Positions 23,310-35,374 of a DNA stretch of 64,000 nucleotides are shown here, piece by piece. Within the stretch, counting starts at the first letter, position 1. Every line of letters starts with the position of its first letter. Position numbers and translations under genes: made by a program. The notes under the pieces are model-generated. The model did not search any database. It was not told the DNA's origin and was given only the letters and a program-made list of their open reading frames with translations. The DNA is from Mastigamoeba balamuthi (Eukaryota; Evosea; Mastigamoebida; Mastigamoebidae): positions 260,597 to 324,596 of the forward strand of contig CACRSC010000048.1 of the NCBI GenBank assembly GCA_902651635.1. Reading direction: 5' to 3'.

Positions 23310-24498
23310 GGCCAGCCTCTCTGTCGGCTGCGCTGTGTGGGTTCAAGAATCTTCAGGTGAGACCAACCGAAATGCCCCTCGGGCCGCCGAAGGCTCACCA
23401 GGAGAGTGCGAACGAACGGTGTTGCCGGACAGGTGAGTCGAGAAGGTCTTTCTTATCCACTTTGAAAATGGCAACGTCCCAACCAATTGAATATGCGGAC
23501 CCCTTGACCCCTTGCGGCCACCACGCCTACGGCCGTCGTTTCACGAAGCAAGAGCACTACGTATAATGAATGTGGTGCCGGATCATCACATAAAGCACTG
23601 ACAGCTCGGTTCACAAAATGAAGGATAATTCTTGGGGTTAATCAAGGGAAGAGGCAACAGTAACATTTCTCCAGGAATTCGTATACTATAATACAAGCAG
23701 AACTTGGCTGCCTCCAAACTGTTGATGGTTCAATTCCACATTTGTTGTATTTTTCCAATCACTGATGCCAGTAGACACCCGGGGCTTCCATCACGCCACT
23801 GTGGTGTGCTTGAAATAGCGGAAAAAAGGACCGAAAAGGGCCCTGTTTCCCAATCAAAACAGTTTTCGACATCTTCTGTACCCCATAAAACTTCTTTTCG
23901 GCTCCTTTTAAAATGATGTTTCCTTACCAAGATTTTTCCAACGGTCAACTGTGAATTGTATTGAGTCAGAATGCAACTTTCTGAGGGCCATTGTGCTTCT
24001 GGAAGGCAGTCAGAACAGACTCCATTTGGGAAAATCTCTGTCTTTGTGCATACACTGGTGTGAGCAGGGTGGTAGGACCACTATACAGAGGCACAGGGGG
24101 GTTACTTTTTGGTTGTGTTCTTCTCGGGCTGTTTATTCCATGCTAGCTTCTGCATCATGATGCTGAAGAAGTCCACAGGAAATTGCCAAGTATGTCAAGA
24201 TATTTCTGGACAGTTATTCTCGGGGTAACACAGACTCGAATAACGATTGTGTTCAATATCTTCATTTTAATCTTGTGTTTTCCGCCCATGTATGCATGAG
24301 GGCTCTGTCGTCTTTTGCACATCTCTGCTGGCAACTTGCTCTCACATTGATCCAGCTGTCTGCGGCGCACAGCGTCGCTGACTGCAATTCCATTGACAGG
24401 ATGTGCACTGAGTGTAACACACCCACCGCACAGTGGGATGGTCTATGAATGGACTTGCCCCAATCGGTTTCCCCCCTGTTTCAGCTTGAGGGAAAGCT
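23310..24498. other. AT-leaning gene-poor interval
   Basis: About 1.2 kb at lower GC than its neighbours with no reading frame I would support and no recognisable transposon motif. Includes the abrupt 5' end of copy B. Confidence 0.5.
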
Positions 24499-25568
24499 TT
24501 ACGAAACAGTATTATTTAGCTTCCACACGAGTATCTGAGAGTTTCCTTCATTGAACATCTCAACTGGCCTGGGCATGTTGAAGGGCTCGATTTCAAGATT
24601 GTATGGAAACCATCTGAGAGGATGTGAATTGAACAGAAATTACAGTAATGCGCACTCTCCATTATCGATGCCAAGGTTGTACGTGGTGTTACAGTATGAT
24701 GTAACAACCACCAACTTGCTTCTGAGCCGCAGTATGTTGCCCAGCACCCTCGAGGCGTCTCTGAGGCAGAGATGCTGTATGGCCTGCCGCATGAACACCA
24801 GATCAAACGACCTGCTGATGACCCCAGGGACCCTGTGGGCCAGCTCGTACCCCACCACTGCATCAGCGTGGTAGAAGCTGACCCAAGGGTCCCCTGCATG
24901 CTCCCTCTGCAGCTGCTCGATCTCCTTTCGCACAATGTCAACCCCCACATACCTGCAATAGAGTGATTATTTCTCTGCGAGAGGCAAATTAAATAATCAA
25001 GTGATGATACAATACATAAATCAAATGAAAATAGCATAATGAATGCACGGCCAAATGGGGCCACTTACTTGACTTTGAGGGCACCCCACGGAATCAATTG
25101 CATCCAGCCGAAGGACCCGCACGCAACGTCCAGCACGGACGTCACGTTGTAGCGCTGTATCACGCCGTGCAGCCAGTGCCTGCAAAGCGGAATTCCGACA
25201 CGTCAGCACTCGACACACGCGGCCTCGAGCGTGGCGTGACGTGGCACACGACCTCACTCCCGACGTCGCCTTCTGCGTCGAGCAGTTCCCCGAGCGGTCC
25301 AGCACTCCCCAGCCGTACCCGTCGTACATCTGCAGGAGCCGGTCGGACATGTACGGTAATGGGTGGATATTCGAAAATATCTAGATACTCTGGTGAAGAT
25401 CTTCTCGCGTGACGCGTAGGAGATTTGCTCGTCGGCGGCGTCGATGGCCGCCAGCTCCTCCGCCATCCACGCCGCCAGCGCGGACGGAGCGCACTCTCCC
25501 GCGCGTGCCCACAGCTGCCACGCCAGTGCCAGCGCCGCGGCAGTCGCTGCGGCCGCCAACCACCTCAT
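24499..25568 (-). CDS. class I SAM-dependent methyltransferase with N-terminal signal anchor
   Basis: Five exons: 25568-25389, 25329-25253, 25179-25069, 24952-24644, 24613-24499; exactly 264 codons. Residues 1-20 are a hydrophobic signal or membrane anchor (LAAAATAAALALAW). Motif I is VTSVLDVACGSFGWM, followed by YVGVDIV (acidic residue binding the SAM ribose) and FDLVFMRQAIQHL. The C-terminal WFPYNLEIEPFNMPRP matches the usual end of this family and is joined only by splicing out a 30-nt intron (24643-24614). The substrate is unknown; the anchor suggests ER/Golgi lumen or membrane. Head-to-head with the DENN gene, 86 bp apart. Confidence 0.88.
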
Positions 25569-25654
25569 TACTGACAGATATCTGGATGATATAGATATCG
25601 AGTCGGGATCTAGATACGGAGATTGCGATATTAAATTCAAAACGAACGGAAATT
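25569..25654. promoter_or_regulatory. 86-bp shared divergent promoter
   Basis: Separates the start codons of the methyltransferase (-) and the DENN protein (+). It is AT-rich against its surroundings and includes AGATATCTGGATGATATAG followed by ATATCGAG, a partly palindromic cluster of ATATC/GATAT. Similar ATATCTGGA occurs in the 57240-57380 divergent region. Confidence 0.55.
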
Positions 25655-28600
25655 ATGGCCTGTGTTGATGGTTTTGTCGACTACTTCGTTTTCGTGGGCC
25701 CGGCGTCGCCGCTGCGCGTGCTGGCCCAGGGCGGGTCCCCCGACCCCTCGTGGGCGTTTATCGCGCCTGTGCGCCCGACGCTGCTGTGCCAGTACCCCGC
25801 GGCAGCCGCAGAGCCCGCCGGCAGCAGACCAGCGCTGCCCCCGCACTTCCCTCTCGTACTCCACCCCCGCTGCCTCCCCCGCGCCCGCCCTGCTCTGGCT
25901 GGCCCTCTGGGTGCCGCCTCTCTTTGCCCTACTGCTGTATGGGCTTGTGGTTGTGTTGTGTTGTGCTCTCTGCGTGCCTTACAAGTGCTCGGAGCATTGG
26001 GATCTGCTGCCGCTCAAGTGTGCTTCCTCTGCTGAGCAATTTGCTTGCGTGTCTATTAGCGTGTCGGCGTCCTCTCCGCGTTTTGTGTCGTCTTGTGCCT
26101 GTGGCTGTGGTTGTTCGTTGTTTCTATGCTCTGCACTGCACTATCGCGGTGGCCCTGCCCCTCATAGGCCGTTCCATTTCCACCTCTTGGGCAGTGAATA
26201 CACTGTCGTTAATGATGCACTCCCTCGTCGAGCGTTGGGCTTCGGAGTTTCTGTCGACACTGCGGACAGCATTGTAGCGTTGCCTCAGTGCTCTGTTTTT
26301 AAGTCCCGATACCACAAGGCGACTTGTGCTGTGCTCTGTTTCTGCTGTGTTTGCCTGCAGAGGCTCGCACCTCTCTCTGACCCTGACTTCTCACAGGCGT
26401 GCTTTCCTCGCGACTGCTGGCTGGAGCGCACGGAGCGGCGCCCGCAGTTCTACACGTTCTCGACCACTCTCGCCGACGCCACGCGGCTGCACGCTGGAGC
26501 CCTCGTGGTGCGCTCGCTGCCAGCTCCCTGTGGCGGGCGGCCTGCCTGTTGGCTGAGCGTTTGCTGTGGCTGCTGCGCTGCGCAGGTGTACCGCGAGGAC
26601 GTGGCCACCGCGGAGAACAAAGAGGGCCTGACGTGCAAGTGCTTCGCCCCGCTCTGCATCTGCGTGCTCTCAAGATACCCCTTCTACCGCCCCCTCAAGA
26701 GCATCCTGACCACTCTGCTCAAGGTTCGCCACTGCGGCTTTTGACTTAAGTATTTATATTGACTTAGTTTTTCCGACCCTGCATTTGCACTGGTCTTGCT
26801 GATCTGCGGTCTGTCGTGTCTCCGCTGGCACCAAGCGCAGCTGCACACGTTCACTGTTCTCACACCGGCGATGTATTCAGTTTGCGCGGTATGGCGGGTG
26901 CGGCGCTGTCGAGCGGTGGGTCCAGTGCGTAGTCGACGACGTGCCGCTGCCGCCACCGGGCACGACAGTCGTGCTCCCCACCCCCTTCGGCGAGGACATC
27001 CGCGTGCGCCGCCCGGGCCCCGCGGAGCTGCCGCTGATGGACCTGGGCCTGCGCAGCGTCTTCGGGTGCGTCGGCGTCGACGCTGTCGTCACTCTGTTCG
27101 ACTGCATGCTGCAGGAGTGCAAAGTCATCTTCACCTCGCGCAGCCTCAGCCTCCTCAACGCCGGTGCTCCGCGCCTTCCCTGCGCCCCGTGTGCCCTCTG
27201 GGGTGGCTGCTGACGGCGCTGTGGCAGCTGCGGAGGCTGCGAGCCGGCTGCTGTACCCGCTCAAGTGGCCGCACATCTACATCCCCGCGCTCAGCGTCCA
27301 CATGCGCGAGTTCCTGCAGGCGCCGATGCCCTACCTCATCGGGGTGCCCTGCGAGGACGACGGGTCGGTCTCGCTGCCGGCAGAGGTCGTCGCCCTGCCC
27401 GAGCTGCTGCACATCGACCTCGACACGGGCAGGGTGCACAAGGGCTCCGCGATCAAGAAGTCGATCCCCGACCCTCTGCGCGACTGGCTGGTGGACAGCG
27501 TCAGCAAGGCATTGGCCTGCGAGCACGACATGGCGTTCGAGTCATCCGTACTCGAGAAGCATCTCATTATCTTTTGTTTTTCTTTTTATGCCTGTTTTGT
27601 CCTAATATTCCTTTGTAATTTTCAGGACCCTCTCAACTGGTCTGGCAAGCCGCCGGCGCCAGAGCCCCCTGCGGAGAAGCAGATCCGGGCAGTGTTCCTC
27701 GAGTTCTTCCTTCATGTCATGCATCCGTACAGGCAGTTCCTCCACTTCATCAGGTATACATCGTGTTTACTTGTTTTTTCTCCCTCGCTTAGCCTCCGCG
27801 CAGGAAGTATCCGAAGCCGCAGGTGACGTGCTACAGGACGGGGCTGAAAAAGGCACTGCCGAGCTACCTGGCGGGGTTTGTGGAGCACCTGACGCAGTCG
27901 CAGCCGTTTGTGTTCTTCGTGGAGGGCTCGGCGTTCCAAAAACCCAACGTCTTCGACTACGCCGTGCGGCGCCGCAGACTCGAGGGCAACGCAGACTTCC
28001 TGCTGCAGCCAGACAAATGCGATAGCACTGTGTCGTACGTGGTCCCCGCGGTGGACAGCACAGGCCTGGACCTCAGCGCCGCGCGGTCTCTGCGAGAGCT
28101 CGGGACGCTAAAGGCAGAGAATTTCTCCAAGACAAAGAGGCCATTCGGCGGCTTCCTGGCCACAGGACAAGTCGTAGAGTGCTTCGAAAAGGTTTGATTC
28201 GATGCAGGCCACCATTAGAGACTGACGGCACCCATCAGGACGAGAAACTGCTCTTCAGGGACCCCGAGCCAACAGGGCAGACTGTGCAGGAGGAGGACAT
28301 CACCACATTCATAGACATCTGCATCGATTCCATCCTGAATTCGACCCTCAGCGACAGGTCCGCTACCACCGCCCACCAAATCCTGAACCCCATCCGAAAC
28401 ACGTCACTCTATTGATTTGCTTTCATTTTATTTATTCCAATGAACCTATGAGTATTTTTAAAATCCCTTCCAGGAAGAAGCACCTGCTGAGCTCGCTGCT
28501 GACGATGGAGGACGGGACGCTGTACGTGTCGGAGCGCCTGGCGGAGATCCTGGCGCGGCAGGAGAACCCCATCACGAGCGCGGGGTTCGACCACGTCGTG

Positions 28601-30493
28601 AGCCTCGTGCGCCGCATCGTCTCGGACTCGACCGAGCAGGGCGACTTCCGCGCGCCCGCGCTGCTGGTGCCGACGATGGGCCGCACGTACCGCCGCGTCG
28701 ACGGCGTCGCCGAGTACCTGCACACGGCCGCCGCGGGCTGGGAGCTCTGGCGCAACTCGGAGTTCTGGGAGTACTTCTACTGGAAGGCCGTCCAGCAGAT
28801 GCGCGAGAAGCTGCACCCGCGCTTCCTCAGCACCGTCGACGACTACGCGGGGCTCGACGAGGAGGCCAGGCGCGCGGCCGTCGAGACCGAGGACAGCACG
28901 CTGTTCGACGCGGCGGCCGAGACGGGGCGCTGCATGACGTCGCTGGGCGTCCCGGACGCGCAGATCCACGCGTTCGTCTCGGGGCTCTCGAGCCTCGGGC
29001 GGCTGTCGACGCCCACGGTCGAGCTGCTCTCACAGCTCGTCGCGAACCTCATCCGGGCGCAGGCCGGCGAGCGCTCGTGCATCGAGGAGCAGCGCAGGCT
29101 CGCCGACACGCCGGCCGTCTCGCACAGGACGTCGTTCACGATGCGGCGCTCGGCAGAGGCGCCCGTCGTCCCCGTCGACCTGGCGACGCTGCGCAGGCAG
29201 CTGCTCGTCAGCAGCAGGCTCGACGCGGTGCCCCCGCGGCCGCGGACGCCGCAGTGGGCGCAGAGCACCGTTGCGGTGCCCTCGGACGGCGACGCCGTCG
29301 ACCACGTGCGCCTCGTGGGCCCCGCGCTCTTCTGCGCGCACGCCAGCGGCGCCGTCGCCGTGTGGGACGCGCGCGGGCCCGAGCCCGTGCTGGTCTCGAA
29401 GCAGCAGGGCCACCGCGGGCCCGTGGTCGCCGTCAAGGCGCTCGGGGTGGCCGTCATGACCGCCGCGGGCGACGGGCGCGTGCGCTCGTGGGGCGTCTCT
29501 GCCGAGGCGCTCAGCGCCGACGAGGAGGTCAAGCTCACGTCGCCCGTCACCTGCTTCGACGTCCGCGGCGGCCTCACCGCCATCGGCACCGCCAGCGGCT
29601 TCGTGATGCTCTTCGCGGCCTGCAAGGGTCGCAAGCAGCTGCTGGGCAGCGTCGCCCTCGCGCGGCCCCCCGTCGCCGCCCTCGCGCTCTGCTACCGCAA
29701 GAGCGACGGCGCGCTGCTGCTGCTCGCCTGCGACGCCGCCGGCGCCGTCGCCGTCCGCGACACGGCCGCGCCCGCCGACGCCGAGGCGCTGTTCACGCTG
29801 CGCTGCGGCTGCGCCTGCGTGGGGCTCGCGGCCTCGGGGCTCGCGTGCTACACGGCCGACGCCAAGCGCCGCCTGCACGTCTGGGACCTCTGCGACGGCT
29901 CGCGCACCCGCAAGCTCCGCGCGCAGACGGGCGACGTCGCCTGCGTGCGCTACGCGGCCGCCGCCTCGTGCGTGGCCTGCGGCACGACGGGCGGCTACGT
30001 CGAGGCCTGGGCGGCGGGCACCGGCAAGCGCGCCGTCTCGGCGCAGTGCCACGGCGGCGCCGTGACGTGCATGGCGCTCGCGGACGACGGCGCGGCGCTC
30101 GTGACGGGCGCGGCGGACGGCAGCGTGCGCGTGTGGGACGTGCGGCGCCTGGCGTGCCTCGTGGCGCTGCGGGGGCTGCACGCCGACGCGGTGCGCTGCC
30201 TCTGCGTCTCCGAGGGCCGCGTCGTCTCGGCCTCGCGCGACGGCGCCATGAAGCTCTACCCGCTCTACATGCTCGACGCGCAGTGCGACGACACGCAGCA
30301 GCAGCAGCAGCAGGGGGAGAAGGCAGCGGTGGTCGGGGGCACAGAGGACACGATGGGCAACGGAGAGGGCTTCGGGGAGGGCAGCATCGGGAGGAGCCGC
30401 AGGATGTTCTCGTCGTTCCTGAGGTCCATGGCCAACGTCCCCGCGTCTCTCGCCAAGGGCCAGGGCACCCCTGAGGCCCCGCCGCCCTCGTGA
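25655..30493 (+). CDS. DENN-domain protein with C-terminal WD40 repeats (DENND3-like Rab GEF)
   Basis: Nine exons: 25655-25855, 26361-26507, 26586-26723, 26881-27163, 27228-27547, 27626-27753, 27804-28191, 28239-28357, 28474-30493; 1247 residues. The N-terminal uDENN begins VDYFVFVGP; cDENN has VERWVQCVVDDVPLPPPG and LLYPLKWPHIYIPAL; dDENN follows (EFFLHVMHPYRQFLHFIRKYPKPQ). Residues ~575-830 are a helical linker, then ~840-1180 form about six WD40 blades ending in VWD, SWG and MKLYPLY motifs. DENN modules are GDP-GTP exchangers for Rab GTPases on membranes; the DENN plus C-terminal WD40 order is that of DENND3, a Rab12 exchanger in animals. The first intron (~505 nt) is the least certain junction. 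Confidence 0.92.
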
Positions 30494-31227
30494 GCGCGCC
30501 AGGACACGAGCACCAGAAAAACTCCGAAAACAGAGTCAGAGTCGGCAAAAGCGCAGGAAAATGAAAATAATTACCATGTCGGGCGACTGACTGGGGGGCG
30601 TCTGCTTGGGGTCGCCAAGGACCTGGCAGAATGCGATCTCTGCAGGGCGGTGACGGAACAGTGCCACCGAGTTAACTTGGACCACGAGAGAATTGCACGA
30701 CACGCGGAATTCAGGCCAAAGCTCGAAATCGGCAGTGTCCTCGATCGCACCGCACCCTACATAGCTCTGAGGGTGAACGTCAAAAAAGACACGCCGCAAT
30801 CGAGTGAACGGGGGGACATGTGCCATTGTTGTGACATTGCCTGCCCAATAGCCCTACGGAAACGTGTATGTACCCCCAAGCAAGTAATGAGGTAATGTAG
30901 GTGTATTGGCCAATGGTAAAGAGGGGGGTGCCCCGCGGGCCTGCACCGAAAGACTGAGGCTGGCTCTGCAGGGCGTTGCCCTCGCTCTGTGCTGCCGGGA
31001 CGCTTCGAGAGAGACACTCCAGAGTCAAAACGCAAGAACATAGTTACAAATTCCGGTGCAGTGCAGACAGAACAGAGATACAAGAGTTGCCCCTCACGCG
31101 CTCCAGCGAGTGGCACCGACAGCATGGGCAACGCGCGCACACACGGCAGGCAGGTACGAAAGGAAAGGGAGCGCGGCGGGCAGAGGGAACGGAGGGGGCG
31201 CTGAAACGGCCGAGGGCCGCGAGGGGG
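30494..31227. other. convergent 3' intergenic region
   Basis: Between the 3' ends of the DENN gene (+) and a disordered-protein gene (-). No gene seen; CA/GA-rich in places. Confidence 0.45.
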
Positions 31228-32075
31228 TCAGGGCCTCGCGTGCCTCACGCAGAGGCCGTTGGCCGCGCAGATGGCGCTGAGCGAGTCCGCGAGCCCCGGC
31301 AGGTCGCCGCTGCACGCGTGCGCAGCCCTCCTGCCGCCCTGCTGCTGCGCCTGCTGCGTCCGCGGGGGCGCCGGGGCGCTGAGCGTCTCGCTGGCGCAGC
31401 GGTAAGCGTCGCCCCTGTCGCCCCGCTCGCCTCTGCTCGCCTGCAGCTGCTGCTGGTCGGCGGCAGAGCACGGGGAGGCGGGGCAGCGGAGCCACGGGGG
31501 GCAGGCCGAGGCGTCGTGGGCGTTGCGCGGGGTCTCCGGGGCCATCGAGAAGGACGAGAAGGCCGAGTCGCACGAGAGCGCCGATGGCGGCGCCTCCGCG
31601 GCCACCGCGAGGCGCCCGGAGACGAAGAACGGCGCCGGCGACGAGACCACGGGTGCCCCCGACGAGCCCGGGCGGCGCAGCATCCGCGGCGACGAGTCGG
31701 AGCGCGGCAGCGTCAGCGCGAGCGACGGGGGCAGCGCGTCCGAGGCCCACGAGGACTCGAGGCTCGCGGGCGCCGCCGCGGACTCACTGTCGAGCGACAC
31801 GGCCCGCGGGCGCTGCCCCCGGGCCCCCAGCGAGTGCATGAGGTGCGTCAGGAACATCGCGGGTGCCGGCGTCGCCGCCGCTCGTCGCCCGGCGCTCCGC
31901 GGACTGCGCGACTGGTTCTTCCGCGGAGTTATGCTCTTCTCCGCGGGCTCTGGTGAGGGCTTCTGGGGGGCGGCCGCTGCACCGCTGCGGGTGCGCTGGT
32001 GCCTGGGCGAGGCGGTCGCGAGAGGTGCAGGGGGCTGCGGGGGGGCACAGGAGCGCCTGCAGCGGCTGTGCTGAC
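31228..32075 (-). CDS. hypothetical Ser/Ala/Pro-rich, probably disordered protein
   Basis: A continuous minus-strand frame ends at 31228. From Met at 31857 it gives 209 residues: MFLTHLMHSLGARG, then long Ser/Ala/Pro-rich stretches, a QQQLQ run and a short C-terminal part with LPGLADSLSAICAANGL. The frame stays open upstream through a basic Ser/Pro region (KSITPRKNQSRSP) to a CCCCCGCAG that looks like an acceptor near 32070, so the true start is probably in an upstream exon. Third-position GC matches neighbours. No domain recognised. It is head-to-head with the SAM-domain gene. Confidence 0.45.
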
Positions 32076-32727
32076 TGTGCTGACTGCTATTAATGGACCC
32101 GGAAAGACGACTTCTGGCGGCCTCGCGTCATCCGCTTATCGGACGTCCGGCGTTTTGCCCGGACGGAGCAACAGCCGATAGGGGAGCTGACGATTCCTGG
32201 CAGGTTGGCATTGCACGAAATGCCAGCGCGTGGAATGTGCGGAACCGGCAAACGCGAGGCACATTCCTGATTTTCCGAGATTTTTCCTCTACGGGATTCC
32301 CGGATCTCCGGGCCCGCGAGATAGTGTGTTCAAACGGTATTTCTCGCCCTGGTTGCCTTGCGGAACGCGAGGCAGATTCCTGGTTTTCCGGGATTATTCC
32401 TCCGCGGGATACGCGGATCTCCTATCCCCATATATCCCGCGAGATACAGTGTTCAAACGGTCTTTCTCGCCGTGGTTGTCTTCCGGTCTGTGCTCTATTA
32501 TTGAATTCGGCCCCCAGCGCAGCGCTCCACAGCCAGCGCGCCCCCAGCCCCCAGGAGCCTCGCAGACACCCAGCGGGACCCCCACAGCCCGCCCCGCACC
32601 GCTCCAGGCGGCCCCCAGTGCCCCAGCGCCGACTCCCGACTGCCCTCCCCCGCGGGAGATACGACACGGAATATCTCCCCCCGTTGTGGAGAAATATCTC
32701 GCGCGAGAGCAGAGAGCCCGAGGGCCC
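32076..32727. promoter_or_regulatory. divergent region upstream of the SAM-domain gene
   Basis: About 650 bp between two head-to-head genes. It contains the tandem ~120-bp repeat and further GATATAT/ATATCTC elements (32640-32700) close to the plus-strand start. Confidence 0.4.
32235..32480. repeat. two imperfect tandem copies of a ~120-bp unit
   Basis: Unit 1 (about 32235-32355) and unit 2 (about 32356-32480) share GCGGAAC..ACGCGAGGCA, ATTCCTG.TTTTCCG.GAT, GGATCTCC, CCGCGAGATA and GTTCAAACGGT.TTTCTCGCC. They lie in the divergent region upstream of the SAM-domain gene. Confidence 0.85.
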
Positions 32728-35374
32728 ATGGCGACGAGCGAGGACGTGGCGCACCACAAGGCGCTGCTGCAGGACTGCTTCCAGATCCTCAAGCAGCTCG
32801 AGACCACCAAGAAGCGCGGTGCGCCCCTGCCCGCCCCCCGTTTCTTTCCCCCTTCCAACGGCCGGCCGATTTCAATTTGAATTTCCCCCCGGTTGAATTC
32901 GTGCAATCTCGGATTCTGAGTCGTATCGGGAAAATGGGGGGTAATTTGCAGATGAGGAGCGCCCGGCGCTGCCGACGTCGGTGAGCGCGGGGTCGCTGAC
33001 CGTGTCGAGCGCGCGGCCGTCGAGCCCCAAGAGGCCCGCGGCCTCTGTGGCGCCGCCGGCGTCGTCGGGCCGCTCGGGGTCGATCGAAGTCGCCGCGCGG
33101 TCGTCGGCGGCGGCGGCGGTGGGGTCCCCGCGGTCGCCGCTGCTCGAGCGGCACTCGCCGACGACGTCGCCCCGCGCAGCGATGGTCTCGTCGCCCGCGC
33201 TGTCGCGGTGCGTTCTGTGTGCGGCGATGCGACAGCGCAATTCTCGAATCCCCCCGCGTTGCCTGCGTTGACGTGCCGTGTTGCCTGCGTTGACGTGTCG
33301 TGTTGCCTGCGTTGGCGTGTAAGTTGGCTGTGCGTTGACTTGTCGCGCCACCCCCTCCCCCTGTGTCGATGCTGCGGCTGTTGTGGCTCTGCGCGCACTG
33401 TGTTGCCGCCCTGCACACCCTCGTTGCGCGCCTCGCCTGTGCCAGCCGTTCTCTATCTCTGCCCGCTGTGTGGCGCTCCGGTGTGGCAGCGCAATTCCAG
33501 AATTCCCTCTTTGCCTGCGATGACGCATCGCGTCAAGCCGTTGCGTCGCGCCTGTGCTGCCCCCAGTGATGCGACGTTCCGATTCCCGAAACTCTGCGTT
33601 TGCCTGCGCTGACGCGGCTGTGCCCCCGCGCGCCCAGGGCGGACCTCGCGCTGCAGCTGGACACGTCGCCCGAGCTCTCTGTGCGCGACCGCTCTGTGAG
33701 CAGCTCGGCGGGCCCCGCGACGTCGGCTGCGGGGGCCGTGAGCGCGATGCTGGACGCCGCGCCGCTGGCTGGCGTGCCCTACGACAGCGTCCTCGCGTGC
33801 CCCCACTGCCGCCAGGTCTTCAGGCTCCTCGCGGCCCACGTCGTCTCGCGCCCCGCTGCAGCAGCGGCGGCAGCAGGCGCGTCCTCGGCCTCCTCGGCGG
33901 GGCCCGCGCAGGGGCTGGGGGGCGGGAAGCAGCGGAACGCGTCGGACATACGGGCGACGCTGGTGGAGAAGATGCGCGAGGCGGAGCAGAGGGACCAGGA
34001 GCGCTCGGCGGCGGCGGCAGCGGGCGGCGGGCTCATCGCGCAGCCCTACGCGACGCTGCGCGTGCGCACGAGCCCCACGCAGGCGCGCGGGGCGCTGGCG
34101 CGGCAGCAGTCTGTGATGCAGCGCAACTTCTTCGAGCAGCAGCAGCACAGGCCCAGCGCTGCTGCTGCTGCTGCTGCTGCTGCTGCCGTGGGCACACCTG
34201 CGGGTGCCTCTGCTGTCGCGACGGCTGCGGCGGCGCAGGAGAGGGCGCGCGGGGCGGCGGTGGGGACGTCGACGCCCAAGATGGAGGAGCGGAAGAGCAG
34301 CAGGGACCCCGAGGACCCGCAGGGCAAGCGGACGTCGTTCGGGGCGGCGCTGGCGGAGATGTCGCTGGCGCAGTGCAGGGACTTTATCCGCCAGATGAAG
34401 GACGGCCTCCACGAGGGCGACGCCGCGCAGCTCACCCCCAAGAAGACCCCCGCCCTCGACCCCAGCCCCCCGCCCGCCGCCGAGCTCGACAAGAGGGACC
34501 GCGAGCGCGAGAAGGAGCGGGAGAAGGAAAGAGAGAGGGAGAGGGAGAGAGAGAAAGAGAGGGAGCACACAAAGGACATCTACGAGGGCATCAGGGCGGA
34601 GACGCTGGACGAGTGGCTCGCAGAGGTGGGCCAGCGAAAAAAGACGGACGTGCAGCAGTACGCGCAGGCGCTGGCAGACGCGGGCGTGACGCTCGAGAGG
34701 ATACGCGCGGAGGGGCTGCACGCAGAGTCGCTGGGCGCCATGGGCGTCAAGAGCGCGACGCACCGCAAGGTGCTGGCCAGCGCGGCCAAGACGGCGCGCA
34801 GGGAGCGCTCGGGGCGGGAGCGCGGGGCGCACGGGCACCGCAAGGCGGGGTCGGTGGACGAGGACGCCAAGGCGGCGCTGCTGCGCGAGGTCGTGCAGCA
34901 GAGGGACTCGGAGGGCGAGCCCGTGGCGTTTGACCTCGGCGACCTGGACCTCGTCTCGCGGCTCAACGACCTCGAGAGGGCCAGGGGGCCCGCTGCTGGC
35001 GCTGGCGCTGCTCCCGCTGGCGCGGACGAGGGTCAGGCCGCCACAGCAACCACACCACACGGGGTGGTCACTGCTCACAGGCCCACACAGTAGCAGGTGG
35101 CGGCGGCGGCGGGACGACGAAGCCGAGGAGCGTCAGCGCGGCGTCGCCGTCGCCGAGGCCGCTCTACGAGGGGGCGGCCCGCAGGGAGCAGCAGCAGCAC
35201 CAGCACGAGCAATCACAGCACCAGCACCAGCCACAGCAGCCACAGCCACAGCCACAGCCACCACAGCAGAAGCAGCAGCAGCAGCAGCCACAGCCACCAA
35301 CGCCAGCAGCACCCGCAGCAGCACCCCCGACAAACAACAGACACACGAGCAACGGCTTGATAGATTCGAAATAG
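32728..35374 (+). CDS. SAM-domain protein with disordered regions and a poly-Gln C-terminal exon
   Basis: Exons 32728-32818, 32952-33207, 33638-35031, 35097-35374; 673 codons exactly. The N-terminus is a short coil (HKALLQDCFQILKQLETTKKR). Then come a Ser/Pro-rich region, one CPHCRQVF Cys pair, poly-Ala, a charged coil of RE/KE dipeptides and a sterile alpha motif at about residues 415-485 (LDEWLAEVG ... LHAESLGAMGVKSATHRKVL). SAM domains mediate oligomerisation or adaptor contacts. The last exon has no Met and is seen only by splicing (GAGG|GTCAGG ... TAGCAG|GTGG); it reads REQQQHQHEQSQHQHQPQQ and ends GLIDSK. If this junction is not used, the protein stops at 35093. Function unknown; signalling scaffold is a guess. 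Confidence 0.8.

Noticed and set aside
29030-30474. Long frames on both strands across the DENN-WD40 last exon
   Set aside because: Shadows of the GC-rich coding exon; Ala/Arg-rich sequence without motifs.
31094-31956. Plus-strand frames antisense to the disordered-protein gene
   Set aside because: Arg/Gly-rich shadow translation; the minus frame has the more natural amino-acid make-up.
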